Source of the DNA: Jeotgalicoccus saudimassiliensis
Lineage (GTDB): Bacteria > Bacillota > Bacilli > Staphylococcales > Salinicoccaceae
Direction: 5' to 3'
DNA: 64,000 bases
Assembly (NCBI RefSeq): GCF_000756715.1
Contig: NZ_CCSE01000001.1
Location: 1,518,001 to 1,582,000 of the forward strand
Below, in pieces: positions 8,593 through 16,303 of this stretch. Both the position numbers and the translations under genes were made by a program. The stretch's first letter is position 1. Every line of letters begins with the position of its first letter. The notes under the pieces were generated by a model that saw only the letters and a program-made list of their open reading frames with translations, searched no databases and was not told the origin of the DNA.

Positions 8593-10254
8593 TTATATAG
8601 TTCCTGACACTTTACTCCTGGCATTTTTATAAACAGCTTCAGGAAATCCGTATAATCGTAACAGCTCAATAGCATTCGAACTCGTCGCAATACCAGGTTT
8701 AATTTTGTAATCAAATTCAATATCATCATCAATAAGTGTTTCACTGAAATGATAGAAATCGAGTTCACCGTTCAGAAGATTTGTCAGTTCCATATCGTGA
8801 GTGGCAGCAATTAAATCCACATTTTTCTGGTCGTGCAGATAACGTAAAAATGATTCTCCTGCAGCCAGTCTTTCAATCGTATTTGTACCTTTGAAAATTT
8901 CATCGATAATACAGTACACTCTGCCCTCAAAGTCTTCTATCTCTTCGACAATACGTTTTAAAGATTTCACCTCACTGATGAAGTAACTGTCCCCTTCAAT
9001 CACGCTGTCCGTAATTTCCATCGATGATGTTACTTTCCCCGGAGTGTATTTAAATGTTGAAGCGGTTGACGTATTCAGCCCGTTACTCAATATCACATTC
9101 ACACCAAGAGCTTTCATAAATGTTGATTTCCCGGCGGCATTGGAACCGGTAAGCAGTATATCGTTATTGAAACTGAAATCATTATCCACTGCACTTTCTA
9201 CCAGCGGATGATACAGGCCTTCCGTTACTAAATATTTTTCTGAAGCCGGTGTCGTGTAATAGGGCAGTGTTTCCCGCCACATAGCGAGACTGTAATGCAG
9301 ATCCAAATCAGCCGTATAACGCCAGCCCGCTTTATATAAATCATAATTTTTTCTGAGTGAACCGTGAGCAATGTGAAACAGATGATAATCAATCAGAAAC
9401 ATCAGCTTGAAAGCTGCAAACATCTGAACGCCGACATTCATTTCTTTTGCACTGTCATCATTTACAAACAGTGGACTTAAAATTGACAGCCGCTTCAGTC
9501 CTTTACTGTTATATTTTTTGTTCAGTCGGCCCGCAGTCACAATAATATTAATCGCATAGAATATATCTGTGTAATCCAGTCCTGTTGTACTTTTATGCTT
9601 AGTTGAAAAATATGCATTAAGGCTGAAACCCGTCAGAATTAACAACAGTGATATATACGGATTTACGAAAAAGAGCAGTGCACCGGCAATCGGCATAATC
9701 GAACAAAGGAGCAGCAGCGGATTATATTTTCTCACCGGTCTAAATTCGTACATAAATTTACTTGTGTTTGTATTGCCGGATCTGCCGAGCTCCGCCATCC
9801 GGTATGATATATCTCTTCTGAATTCTTCATCATTTTTTATTTTAATAATCAGCTCTTCATCAATGCTGTCTGTTTCATGTGCATTGCGCAGGGCGGCGTA
9901 CAGATTTTCGGCTCCGATTGTCGTAAATGTATAATTCATTTTCTCGAGCAGTCTGGCCATATCCAGATCTTTCCACGTTTCATCATCAACCACATGACGA
10001 TGGTCCGTATCTTCATTTTCCATCATATTTACGAAATAATTATGATGATGAATATAGTACTCCTGTCTGTTTTCATACTTTTGTTTTCTGTTCCATAAAT
10101 CCTTTACATCCTTCTTCAGTTTAAATTGTTCAAGAATCTTTATGATCAGTGAAACAATCATGATTAAAAACATGACAATAATTAGGATATACAACGTCTG
10201 AATGACAATCACCTTTCTCTCAAATGCACAATTATTTATTAATAATTTTATCAT
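8593..10254 (-). CDS. membrane-anchored MutS-family ATPase
   Basis: This protein of about 553 residues has a hydrophobic N-terminal helix (about 19-40), a second hydrophobic stretch at about 178-212, and a C-terminal MutS ATPase domain. Walker A is TGSNAAGKST at 369-378 and Walker B is CIIDEIFKGTNTIERL. The mismatch-recognition domain of MutS1 and the Smr nuclease domain of MutS2 are both absent. It belongs to the poorly studied short MutS homologues of Firmicutes. The start is uncertain: the best ribosome site (AGAAAGGTG) lies inside the reading frame about 12 codons in, with no ATG at good distance. Its role in DNA metabolism is unproven. Confidence 0.75.
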   Translation of the reverse strand: MIKLLINNCAFERKVIVIQTLYILIIVMFLIMIVSLIIKILEQFKLKKDVKDLWNRKQKYENRQEYYIHHHNYFVNMMENEDTDHRHVVDDETWKDLDMARLLEKMNYTFTTIGAENLYAALRNAHETDSIDEELIIKIKNDEEFRRDISYRMAELGRSGNTNTSKFMYEFRPVRKYNPLLLLCSIMPIAGALLFFVNPYISLLLILTGFSLNAYFSTKHKSTTGLDYTDIFYAINIIVTAGRLNKKYNSKGLKRLSILSPLFVNDDSAKEMNVGVQMFAAFKLMFLIDYHLFHIAHGSLRKNYDLYKAGWRYTADLDLHYSLAMWRETLPYYTTPASEKYLVTEGLYHPLVESAVDNDFSFNNDILLTGSNAAGKSTFMKALGVNVILSNGLNTSTASTFKYTPGKVTSSMEITDSVIEGDSYFISEVKSLKRIVEEIEDFEGRVYCIIDEIFKGTNTIERLAAGESFLRYLHDQKNVDLIAATHDMELTNLLNGELDFYHFSETLIDDDIEFDYKIKPGIATSSNAIELLRLYGFPEAVYKNARSKVSGTI

Positions 10255-10320
10255 TAATATGAAAATATACTACGATACAAATTAATTATGTAAAGTTATA
10301 ACATAAACACTATATTTATA

Positions 10321-10351
10321 AACTATCCAACTATTCCGGATAGTTGTTTTT
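10321..10351 (+). terminator. terminator-like hairpin in a gene-free leader
   Basis: Perfect 8-bp stem (AACTATCC with GGATAGTT, 9-nt loop) followed by GTTTTT. No gene precedes it on the plus strand; the MutS-like gene is divergent. It therefore ends either antisense transcripts or a leader of the DUF554 gene. An alternative 6-bp stem (AACTAT with ATAGTT) shares the 3' arm. Confidence 0.6.
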
Positions 10352-10359
10352 ATATATAA

Positions 10360-10408
10360 CCCCCGTGGCCGTTATGATATATTTAGTTAGAATTTATGGA
10401 TACGGGGG
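10360..10408 (+). promoter_or_regulatory. possible ribosome-site-masking pairing before the DUF554 gene
   Basis: CCCCCGT at 10360-10366 is exactly complementary to ACGGGGG at 10402-10408. The latter contains the GGGGGA ribosome site of the ATG at 10417. If both are on one transcript, the pairing would hide the ribosome site. A TATATT box at about 10376 could start transcription inside the loop and abolish the effect. Confidence 0.4.
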
Positions 10409-10416
10409 AATTGGCC

Positions 10417-11151
10417 ATGGCGCTGTTTGGAACTATCGTAGATGCTCTTGCTATTATTTTGGGCAGCATCATCGGTCTTTTTTGGAGAAATATTAAAGAG
10501 AATATGAAATCTACTATTCTTCAGGCACTATCTATTACAGTACTGGTTATCGGGATTGATATGGCACTCGAGTCAGGGGATATACTGATTATAGTTGTTG
10601 CCAGTCTCGCGCTCGGCTCCATGCTCGGTGAAAAGTGGGATATTGAAGATAAGATGAACCATTTCGGTATATGGCTTGAAACGAAAACAGGGGCAACAGA
10701 AGGCGGTGCTGCTGCTGCATTCGTAACCGCGACACTCGTTTACGTCGTCGGTGCAGTCAGTATCATCGGTGCACTCGACAGCGGTCTCAGAAATGATCAC
10801 ACCGTGTTATTAACGAAAGCATTAATCGACGGCGTGCTTGCTATTTTCCTGACATCCACGATGGGAATCGGCATTATGTTTTCAGCAATTTCCGTATTAC
10901 TGTTCCAGGGTACAATTGCGCTGTCAGCATCCCAGATTAACCGTTTCATTCAGCCTGATCTGATGGATCATATTATTATCGCAATTACCGGTACAGGTGG
11001 AGTAATGATTATTGCCATCGGTATCCGGCTCCTCGGTCTAATGAATATAAGAGTAGCGAATATGCTGCCGGCACTGTTATTTGCTGTACTGTTTATAGTC
11101 ATTCAGTATTACTGGGAAACAATCAGCTTATTCTTTGTACAAATGTTCTAG
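10417..11151 (+). CDS. DUF554 integral membrane protein (YdfK/YqgA family)
   Basis: This 244-residue protein has about seven hydrophobic helices. The start MALFGTIVDALAIILGSIIG is characteristic of DUF554, a putative channel or carrier family of unknown function. I chose the ATG at 10417 over the in-frame ATG at 10396 because GGGGGA at 10404-10409 is well placed for it and family members begin MxLxGTxVNxxxII. The gene is followed 22 nt later by the Nudix gene, so they may be co-transcribed. The leader shows an orphan terminator-like hairpin and a possible ribosome-site mask. Confidence 0.85.
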   Translation: MALFGTIVDALAIILGSIIGLFWRNIKENMKSTILQALSITVLVIGIDMALESGDILIIVVASLALGSMLGEKWDIEDKMNHFGIWLETKTGATEGGAAAAFVTATLVYVVGAVSIIGALDSGLRNDHTVLLTKALIDGVLAIFLTSTMGIGIMFSAISVLLFQGTIALSASQINRFIQPDLMDHIIIAITGTGGVMIIAIGIRLLGLMNIRVANMLPALLFAVLFIVIQYYWETISLFFVQMF

Positions 11152-11173
11152 CTTCAAAGGAGATGCATTGATT

Positions 11174-11758
11174 ATGGAAGAAGAACTGCTTAATATATTT
11201 GACGCACAGGGCAATTTAACAGGTACAGCGTCCCGTACCTCCGCTCATCAGCTGGGGCTGTGGCACGAAACGTTTCACTGCTGGTTCGTCAGTAAAGAAC
11301 GCGGACGGAAATATGTCCATTTCCAGCTTCGCAGTCCGGATAAAAAAGATTTTCCAAATCAGCTGGATATAACCGCGGCCGGCCATTTAAGCTCCGATGA
11401 AGACGTTAATGACGGCGTCCGGGAAATTAAAGAAGAACTCGGTATTGAACTGACTCCGGATGATTTAACTTACACCGGTACAGTACGTGACGAAATTATC
11501 ATCGGTAATTTTATCGACAAAGAATTATGTCATGTGTTTTTATATAACATTCCGGAAAATACCGTACCTGATTACGTGTTTATGGATAATGAAGTATCCG
11601 GCGTATTTAAAATTGAGCTGTCTGCATTTGAAGAACTGTGGTCTGAAGAAGCAGACTCAATCACTGTTAACGATATACAGATCAGCAAAACTGATTTTGT
11701 ACCACATGAAAACAGTTATATAAATGCTGTTATAGCAAGCATTAAGCAGCATACTTAA
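11174..11758 (+). CDS. Nudix hydrolase
   Basis: This 194-residue protein has a Nudix box reading GHLSSDEDVNDGVREIKEEL followed by GI. It has the REUxEExGU core and Gly and Glu at the expected places, with six residues instead of the usual seven before the RE. The flanking segments (LWHETFHCWF, KKDFPNQLDITAAGHL) resemble the isopentenyl-diphosphate-isomerase-like branch. The enzyme probably hydrolyses a nucleoside diphosphate-linked compound, with the substrate unknown. The ATG at 11174 follows AAAGGAGATG. The frame also opens at an ATG at 11135, but that would overlap the DUF554 gene and lacks a ribosome site. Confidence 0.85.
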   Translation: MEEELLNIFDAQGNLTGTASRTSAHQLGLWHETFHCWFVSKERGRKYVHFQLRSPDKKDFPNQLDITAAGHLSSDEDVNDGVREIKEELGIELTPDDLTYTGTVRDEIIIGNFIDKELCHVFLYNIPENTVPDYVFMDNEVSGVFKIELSAFEELWSEEADSITVNDIQISKTDFVPHENSYINAVIASIKQHT

Positions 11759-11790
11759 ATAGTCACTTTGAAATTAATTTTAATTTTATG

Positions 11791-11819
11791 TTGACATTAA
11801 ATCTGCGCTGCTCTATAGT
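11791..11819 (+). promoter_or_regulatory. sigma-A promoter of the SAM riboswitch-metNPQ operon
   Basis: TTGACA at 11791-11796, a 17-nt spacer and TATAGT at 11814-11819. The distance to the riboswitch start is about 32 nt. Confidence 0.8.
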
Positions 11820-11850
11820 TAGTTTAAATCAAATATTCAAATAACTTAAT

Positions 11851-11950
11851 TTCTTATCAAGAGAGATGGAGGGACTGGCCCTGTGAAATCTCGGCAACAG
11901 ACTTAATTGTACTGTGCCAAATCCTGTAGCATTACGCTAAAAGATGAGAA
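11851..11950 (+). ncRNA. SAM-I (S-box) riboswitch of metNPQ
   Basis: It has the S-box conserved blocks: AAGAGAGATGGAGGGACTGG, the CTGTGAAA segment and CGGCAAC. It is closed by a P1 stem TTCTTATC (11852-11859) with GATGAGAA (11943-11950). In this class S-adenosylmethionine binding stabilises P1 and allows the following terminator to form, turning methionine genes off when SAM is plentiful. Confidence 0.93.
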
Positions 11951-11969
11951 GAGCGACTATACATATCGG

Positions 11970-12003
11970 CCTCTTCTTATATTTTAAGAAGAGGTTATTT
12001 CTT
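11970..12003 (+). terminator. riboswitch expression-platform terminator
   Basis: Perfect 10-bp stem CCTCTTCTTA with TAAGAAGAGG, 5-nt loop and a T-rich tail. The left arm can compete with the GAAGAG just after the P1 stem, as expected for an antiterminator switch. Confidence 0.85.
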
Positions 12004-12036
12004 TATTCAAAAGAATGTATAGCTGGTTTTTAAAAA

Positions 12037-12065
12037 ACACCGGTCTTATACTGGTGTATTTTTAT
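12037..12065 (+). terminator. second terminator-like hairpin before metN
   Basis: ACACCGGT pairs with ACTGGTGT (one G-U) around a 5-nt loop, followed by ATTTTTATT. It lies between the riboswitch terminator and metN, so any read-through meets a second barrier or an internal regulatory hairpin. Confidence 0.65.
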
Positions 12066-12113
12066 TACATTTTTTAATTCATACTATTTAACTATGTTTA
12101 AGGAGCGTTTTAC

Positions 12114-13145
12114 ATGATTGAGTTTATCGGTGTAGATAAAACGTATCAGGGCAGCGATGCAGAAATTCATGCCCTTGATAATATTAACTTCAAAGTCGAT
12201 ACCGGCGAAATATACGGTGTCGTCGGATACAGCGGAGCAGGTAAAAGCACATTAATACGCTGCGTCAATCAGCTGGAACGCGTCTCCGCAGGACAGGTCA
12301 TCGTCGATGACAAAGATTTAACTGCGCTGACACCGGCTGAACTGCGTATCACAAAGAAGCGTATCGGAATGATATTCCAGCACTTTAATTTATTAAATTC
12401 AAAAACGATTTATACGAATGTCGCAATGCCGCTTATTTTAAATAAAACGCCGAAGAGCGAAATTAAGGAGCGCGTCACGGAGCTGCTTGAGTTCGTCGGT
12501 CTGTCGGATAAAGCATCCCAATATCCCGATCAGCTGTCAGGCGGTCAGAAACAACGTGTCGGCATTGCCCGGGCACTTGCGACGAATCCGTCGATTCTTT
12601 TGTGCGATGAAGCCACGTCAGCACTCGATCCTGATACAACAGAGTCGATTCTGAAACTTCTAAAGAAGATAAATAAAGAGTACAACATAACAATTCTGCT
12701 GATTACTCATGAAATGTCTGTCATCCGCGATATCTGTCATAAAGTAGCTGTAATGGAGAAAGGAAAAATAATTGAACGCGGTTCAGTCTTCGATGTGTTC
12801 TCCAGTCCGCAGACAGAAACGGGCAGACGATTCGTCAACACCGTTATGCAGACAGAACTGCCGAATTACGTCCGGGAACTGATTGATGACAGCAGCAGCA
12901 GCCAGTTTATTTACAGAATTAACTTTATCAGTCAGCTCGCTGTAAAACCGTATCTGTCTCAAATCAGCAAGCTTTATAATCTCGACGTCAATGTCCTTTT
13001 CGGCAATATAACAGAACTGCAGGGTGTGCCTTTCGGCAATTTAATCGTTCAGTTTGACGGTGAGGCTGAGGAACTCAAAAAAGCACTGCTTTATTTAACG
13101 GAAAACAATGTTCAGTACAGTGAGGTGAATACATATGCTGGTTAG
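12114..13145 (+). CDS. metN: methionine ABC transporter ATP-binding protein
   Basis: This 343-residue ABC ATPase has Walker A GYSGAGKST at about 37-45, the Q-loop FQHFNLL, the signature LSGGQKQRVGIARAL, Walker B ILLCDEATSALD and a switch His in LLITHEM. The C-terminal 80 residues form the NIL domain that binds methionine and gives feedback inhibition of MetNI-type importers. It is the first gene of metNPQ and overlaps the permease gene by 11 nt. The upstream SAM riboswitch shows how the operon is controlled. Confidence 0.95.
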   Translation: MIEFIGVDKTYQGSDAEIHALDNINFKVDTGEIYGVVGYSGAGKSTLIRCVNQLERVSAGQVIVDDKDLTALTPAELRITKKRIGMIFQHFNLLNSKTIYTNVAMPLILNKTPKSEIKERVTELLEFVGLSDKASQYPDQLSGGQKQRVGIARALATNPSILLCDEATSALDPDTTESILKLLKKINKEYNITILLITHEMSVIRDICHKVAVMEKGKIIERGSVFDVFSSPQTETGRRFVNTVMQTELPNYVRELIDDSSSSQFIYRINFISQLAVKPYLSQISKLYNLDVNVLFGNITELQGVPFGNLIVQFDGEAEELKKALLYLTENNVQYSEVNTYAG

Positions 13146-13785
13146 CTGGAGTACGATATTCGAAGCATTTTTGGAAACTGTCCAGATGGTCAGTATTTCA
13201 TTTATTTTTTCAGTCCTGCTCGGACTGCCGCTCGGGATTATGTTATATGTCACACGTCCCGGTCAGATTTTAGAAAACAAAGCAGTTTTCACAATATTAA
13301 ACGGCATCATTAACATATTCCGATCGCTGCCTTTCATCATCCTGCTCGTAGCGATTATACCGGTCACTAAGTTCATCGTCGGTACTTCAATCGGTACAGA
13401 GGCGGCAATTGTCCCAATGGTATTCTTCGCCGGTCCGTATATTTCCAGACTGGTTGAGAGTTCACTCCTTGAAGTGGATGACGGCGTGCTGGAAGCTGCA
13501 GATGCAATGGGTGCAACACCGATGCAGACGATTATCAAATTCGTGCTGCCTGAAGCATTCGGGTCACTCATCGTAAACTTCACGATATCCATCATCGGAC
13601 TCGTCGGTGCTTCTGCAATGGCCGGCACAGTCGGCGGCGGCGGAATTGGTGATTTAGCGATTACTTACGGTTATCAGAGATTCGATACGATTACAATGCT
13701 GATCACAGTCGTGATATTAATCATCATGGTTCAGGGTCTGCAGTCAGCAGGTAACAAGTTCGCAAGAGTTGTAAGAAGAAAATAA
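13135..13785 (+). CDS. metP: methionine ABC transporter permease
   Basis: This 216-residue permease has five predicted helices and the EAA-loop segment EAADAMGATPMQTIIKFVLPEA, which docks to MetN. It is the MetI/MetP family, which moves L- or D-methionine inward. It overlaps metN by 11 nt and has its own ribosome site GTGAGGTG within metN. It is followed 19 nt later by metQ. Confidence 0.95.
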   Translation: MLVSWSTIFEAFLETVQMVSISFIFSVLLGLPLGIMLYVTRPGQILENKAVFTILNGIINIFRSLPFIILLVAIIPVTKFIVGTSIGTEAAIVPMVFFAGPYISRLVESSLLEVDDGVLEAADAMGATPMQTIIKFVLPEAFGSLIVNFTISIIGLVGASAMAGTVGGGGIGDLAITYGYQRFDTITMLITVVILIIMVQGLQSAGNKFARVVRRK

Positions 13786-13804
13786 AAATTGGAGGAAATA
13801 TATT

Positions 13805-14623
13805 ATGAAAAAAGTTGTATTATTTACGAGTTTACTGTTAATCAGCATTATACTTTCAGCGTGCGGTGACGGCGGAAAAGAAGAAGTTAAGATCGGTATC
13901 AGCGGTACCGACACAGTCGTATGGGATTACGTGGCGGAAAAAGCTGCGAAAGAGAATATAGAGATTGAAATCGTTTCTTTTAATGATTACGTTCAGCCGA
14001 ATACAGCACTTGCTGACGGTGAAATAGATTTAAACTCATTCCAGACTGTAGCGTATTTCGATGAATTTATCGAAGAGAGAAACCTGGATTTAGTTCCAAT
14101 CGCTACGACTAACCTGGCACCGATGGGCATTTATTCCGATTCACTGACAGATGTAAATGACATTCCGGACGGCGGTACAATCGCTCTGCCTAACGATGTA
14201 TCAAACCAAGGCCGAGCATTAATGCTGCTTGAAGATGCCGGACTGATTACACTCGTTGAAGACTATGACGGTCTCGGTTCAATCGAAAATGCAGTAGTTG
14301 AAAATCCAAATGATTATAAATTTGAAGAAGTTGCACCTGCACAGATTCCGCGTGCCCTTGGTGATGTGGATCTCGGTATTATTAATAACGGCATAGCAAA
14401 AGATGCCGGACTTCATCCGATCCACGATTCAATTTACCGCGAAGATGATACAGCAACGGATTACGTAAACATCATCGCTTCAAACGCTGAAGATGCAGAT
14501 AATGAAACATACAACAGAATTGCCGAACTGTATCAGGAAGCTGATACTGCTGAATTTATCGAAGAAGAGTACGACGGTGCTTTAATTCCGACAGTACTTG
14601 AACTGAGCGAAATCGGCTGGTAA
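13805..14623 (+). CDS. metQ: methionine-binding lipoprotein
   Basis: This 272-residue NlpA/MetQ-family lipoprotein has a signal peptide ending in lipobox LSAC with acylated Cys20. The mature part starts with KIGISGTDTVVWDYVAEKA and includes NDYVQPNTALADGEIDLNSFQ, both typical of MetQ. It delivers methionine to the MetNP transporter at the outer face of the membrane. A GGAGG ribosome site precedes the ATG. The operon ends at a hairpin at 14627-14656. Confidence 0.95.
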   Translation: MKKVVLFTSLLLISIILSACGDGGKEEVKIGISGTDTVVWDYVAEKAAKENIEIEIVSFNDYVQPNTALADGEIDLNSFQTVAYFDEFIEERNLDLVPIATTNLAPMGIYSDSLTDVNDIPDGGTIALPNDVSNQGRALMLLEDAGLITLVEDYDGLGSIENAVVENPNDYKFEEVAPAQIPRALGDVDLGIINNGIAKDAGLHPIHDSIYREDDTATDYVNIIASNAEDADNETYNRIAELYQEADTAEFIEEEYDGALIPTVLELSEIGW

Positions 14624-14626
14624 ATA

Positions 14627-14656
14627 AAAGGAGCTCCCTTCGGGGAGCCTTTATTT
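14627..14656 (+). terminator. terminator of metNPQ
   Basis: AAAGG.GCTCCC pairs with GGGAGCCTTT around TTCG, with an AG bulge in the left arm. The T-run TTATTTTT follows. Confidence 0.8.
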
Positions 14657-14947
14657 TTACAATGATTCTATAAATTTTTCTTCTGCGTCACTTTCAGGAT
14701 TAAAAGTAATATCCTCGCTGATATTATGCGTCATAAATAACTCATACATCTGTTTTGCCACAGGTTCATTGAAGTCGTTCACAAATCCGTAGTGCACATT
14801 AATTTCATTATCCACCTCACTGCTTATGCCGGCAAGATAGGCGATAATACCTTCCTCTGTACAAAGCGTTAAATACTTTACATTCTCAAGCTGCAGCTCA
14901 TTCTCAAAGTCGGTGATCGCCGAAGGTTCAATATTTTTAATTTCCAT
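14657..14947 (-). CDS. small acidic hypothetical protein
   Basis: This 96-residue soluble acidic protein has no recognised domain. The alternation of beta-like (VKYLTLCTEEGIIAYLAGI) and helical segments suggests a small alpha/beta fold. GGAAGGAGC precedes the ATG at 14947; an in-frame TTG lies directly before it and is less likely the start. It is convergent with metNPQ and divergent from the PLP enzyme. The function is unknown. Confidence 0.6.
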   Translation of the reverse strand: MEIKNIEPSAITDFENELQLENVKYLTLCTEEGIIAYLAGISSEVDNEINVHYGFVNDFNEPVAKQMYELFMTHNISEDITFNPESDAEEKFIESL

Positions 14948-15095
14948 CAAAAAGCTCCTTCCGGTGTTTCTAAACAGATACCCTTTTTCACGGGAAACAA
15001 TCGTTTGTATTCATAGTCTATTTGTCTGAATTTATAGATAATTTGAATAGTGAGATGTATACTGAATCATATAAACTAGAAAAAGAGGGATAAAT

Positions 15096-16229
15096 ATGCG
15101 TTTTGAAACGAAAGCAATTCATGCCGGCAGACAGGTCGATCCCGTGACAGGTGCGGTAACAACACCGCTTCACCTGTCTACAACATACGAGAGAGCTGCT
15201 GACGGTTCTTATACTGACGGCTTTATGTACAGCAGGGGAGATAACCCCAATCGCCGTTCACTGGAAGAATGTCTCACAGCACTTGAGGAAGGTCATGACT
15301 GTGTCGCTTTTTCATCCGGCATGGCTGCAATTTCGTCAGTCATTGAAGCACTGCCGGCGGATATGCCGCAGCGTATTATTTTACCGGACGATATGTATTT
15401 CGGCGTTTTAACTCTACTGAATGAAACAGATATCGGCAGACGCTTTGAAATCGTCACTGCAAATATGAGCGACCCCGATGAGCTGAAAGCTGTTGTGAGT
15501 GAAAAGGCACCCGGTTTGTTTTGGATTGAAACACCATCCAACCCACAAATTAAAATCATCGATATTGCAGCAGTGGCTGAAATTGCAAAAAAAGCAGGCG
15601 CCGTTACTGTCGTGGACAACACTACAGCTACACCGGTTCTTCAGAATCCGCTTCAGCTGGGAGCAGATTTCTCGCTGCATTCGGTAACTAAATATATCGG
15701 CGGGCACAGTGATCTGCTGCTCGGGGCAGTCGTTGCGAAAAAGGACAGCCGGATGCTTCAGAACGTACGTACATGGCAGCACGCCAAAGGCGCTGTGCCA
15801 TCATCATTCGATTGCTGGCTTGCACTTCGCGGCGTTCAGACTTTATCTGCCAGAATGTCAGTTCACTGCCAGAGTGCCCGTACGATTGCAGACTTTCTGA
15901 ATGCACATGAGAAAGTTGAAACTGTATTCTACCCCGGCTTAACCGGTCACCCCGGTCATGACATCGCAGCATCACAAATGAGCGACTTCGGCGGACTGCT
16001 GTCGTTTAAAGTAAAAGGCAATGCAGAAGATGCGCTGAAAATTGCCAACACCGTAAAAATATTTACCCAGGCGACGAGTCTCGGTGGTACACACAGTTAC
16101 ATCGAACACCGTGCTTCTGTGGAAAAGGAACTGACGAAAGCACCGGATACACTGCTCCGATTATCCATCGGACTTGAAAATGCTGACGATCTTATAGAAG
16201 ATCTGGAACAGGCATTAGCAGAAATTTAA
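15096..16229 (+). CDS. Cys/Met-metabolism PLP enzyme (cystathionine gamma-synthase/lyase family)
   Basis: This 377-residue fold-type-I PLP enzyme has the Schiff-base lysine at Lys199 in SVTKYIGGHSD, the phosphate-binding SSGMAAI at about 73-79, YSRGDNP at 45-51 and VDNTTATP with the cofactor Asp. These mark the trans-sulfuration family (cystathionine gamma-synthase, cystathionine gamma-lyase, methionine gamma-lyase). Sequence alone does not separate these activities. Its position between metNPQ and a sulfide:quinone oxidoreductase makes a lyase or H2S-generating role attractive, but that is an inference. No SAM riboswitch precedes it. Confidence 0.88.
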   Translation: MRFETKAIHAGRQVDPVTGAVTTPLHLSTTYERAADGSYTDGFMYSRGDNPNRRSLEECLTALEEGHDCVAFSSGMAAISSVIEALPADMPQRIILPDDMYFGVLTLLNETDIGRRFEIVTANMSDPDELKAVVSEKAPGLFWIETPSNPQIKIIDIAAVAEIAKKAGAVTVVDNTTATPVLQNPLQLGADFSLHSVTKYIGGHSDLLLGAVVAKKDSRMLQNVRTWQHAKGAVPSSFDCWLALRGVQTLSARMSVHCQSARTIADFLNAHEKVETVFYPGLTGHPGHDIAASQMSDFGGLLSFKVKGNAEDALKIANTVKIFTQATSLGGTHSYIEHRASVEKELTKAPDTLLRLSIGLENADDLIEDLEQALAEI

Positions 16230-16257
16230 GTAAAAAGAATAAATGATATTATGAGTA

Positions 16258-16297
16258 ACCTCTGTGTAAACGGGAATATTTCCAGTAACACGGAGGT
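16258..16297 (+). promoter_or_regulatory. 5' hairpin covering the ribosome site of the sulfide:quinone oxidoreductase gene
   Basis: ACCTCTGTGT (16258-16267) pairs with ACACGGAGGT (16288-16297) over 10 bp with one G-U. An inner stem GGAA/TTCC lies within the loop. The right arm holds the CGGAGGTG ribosome site of the ATG at 16304. A TATTAT -10-like box at 16246-16251 would place the transcript start at the hairpin base. Confidence 0.55.
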
Positions 16298-16303
16298 GTT
16301 CTT

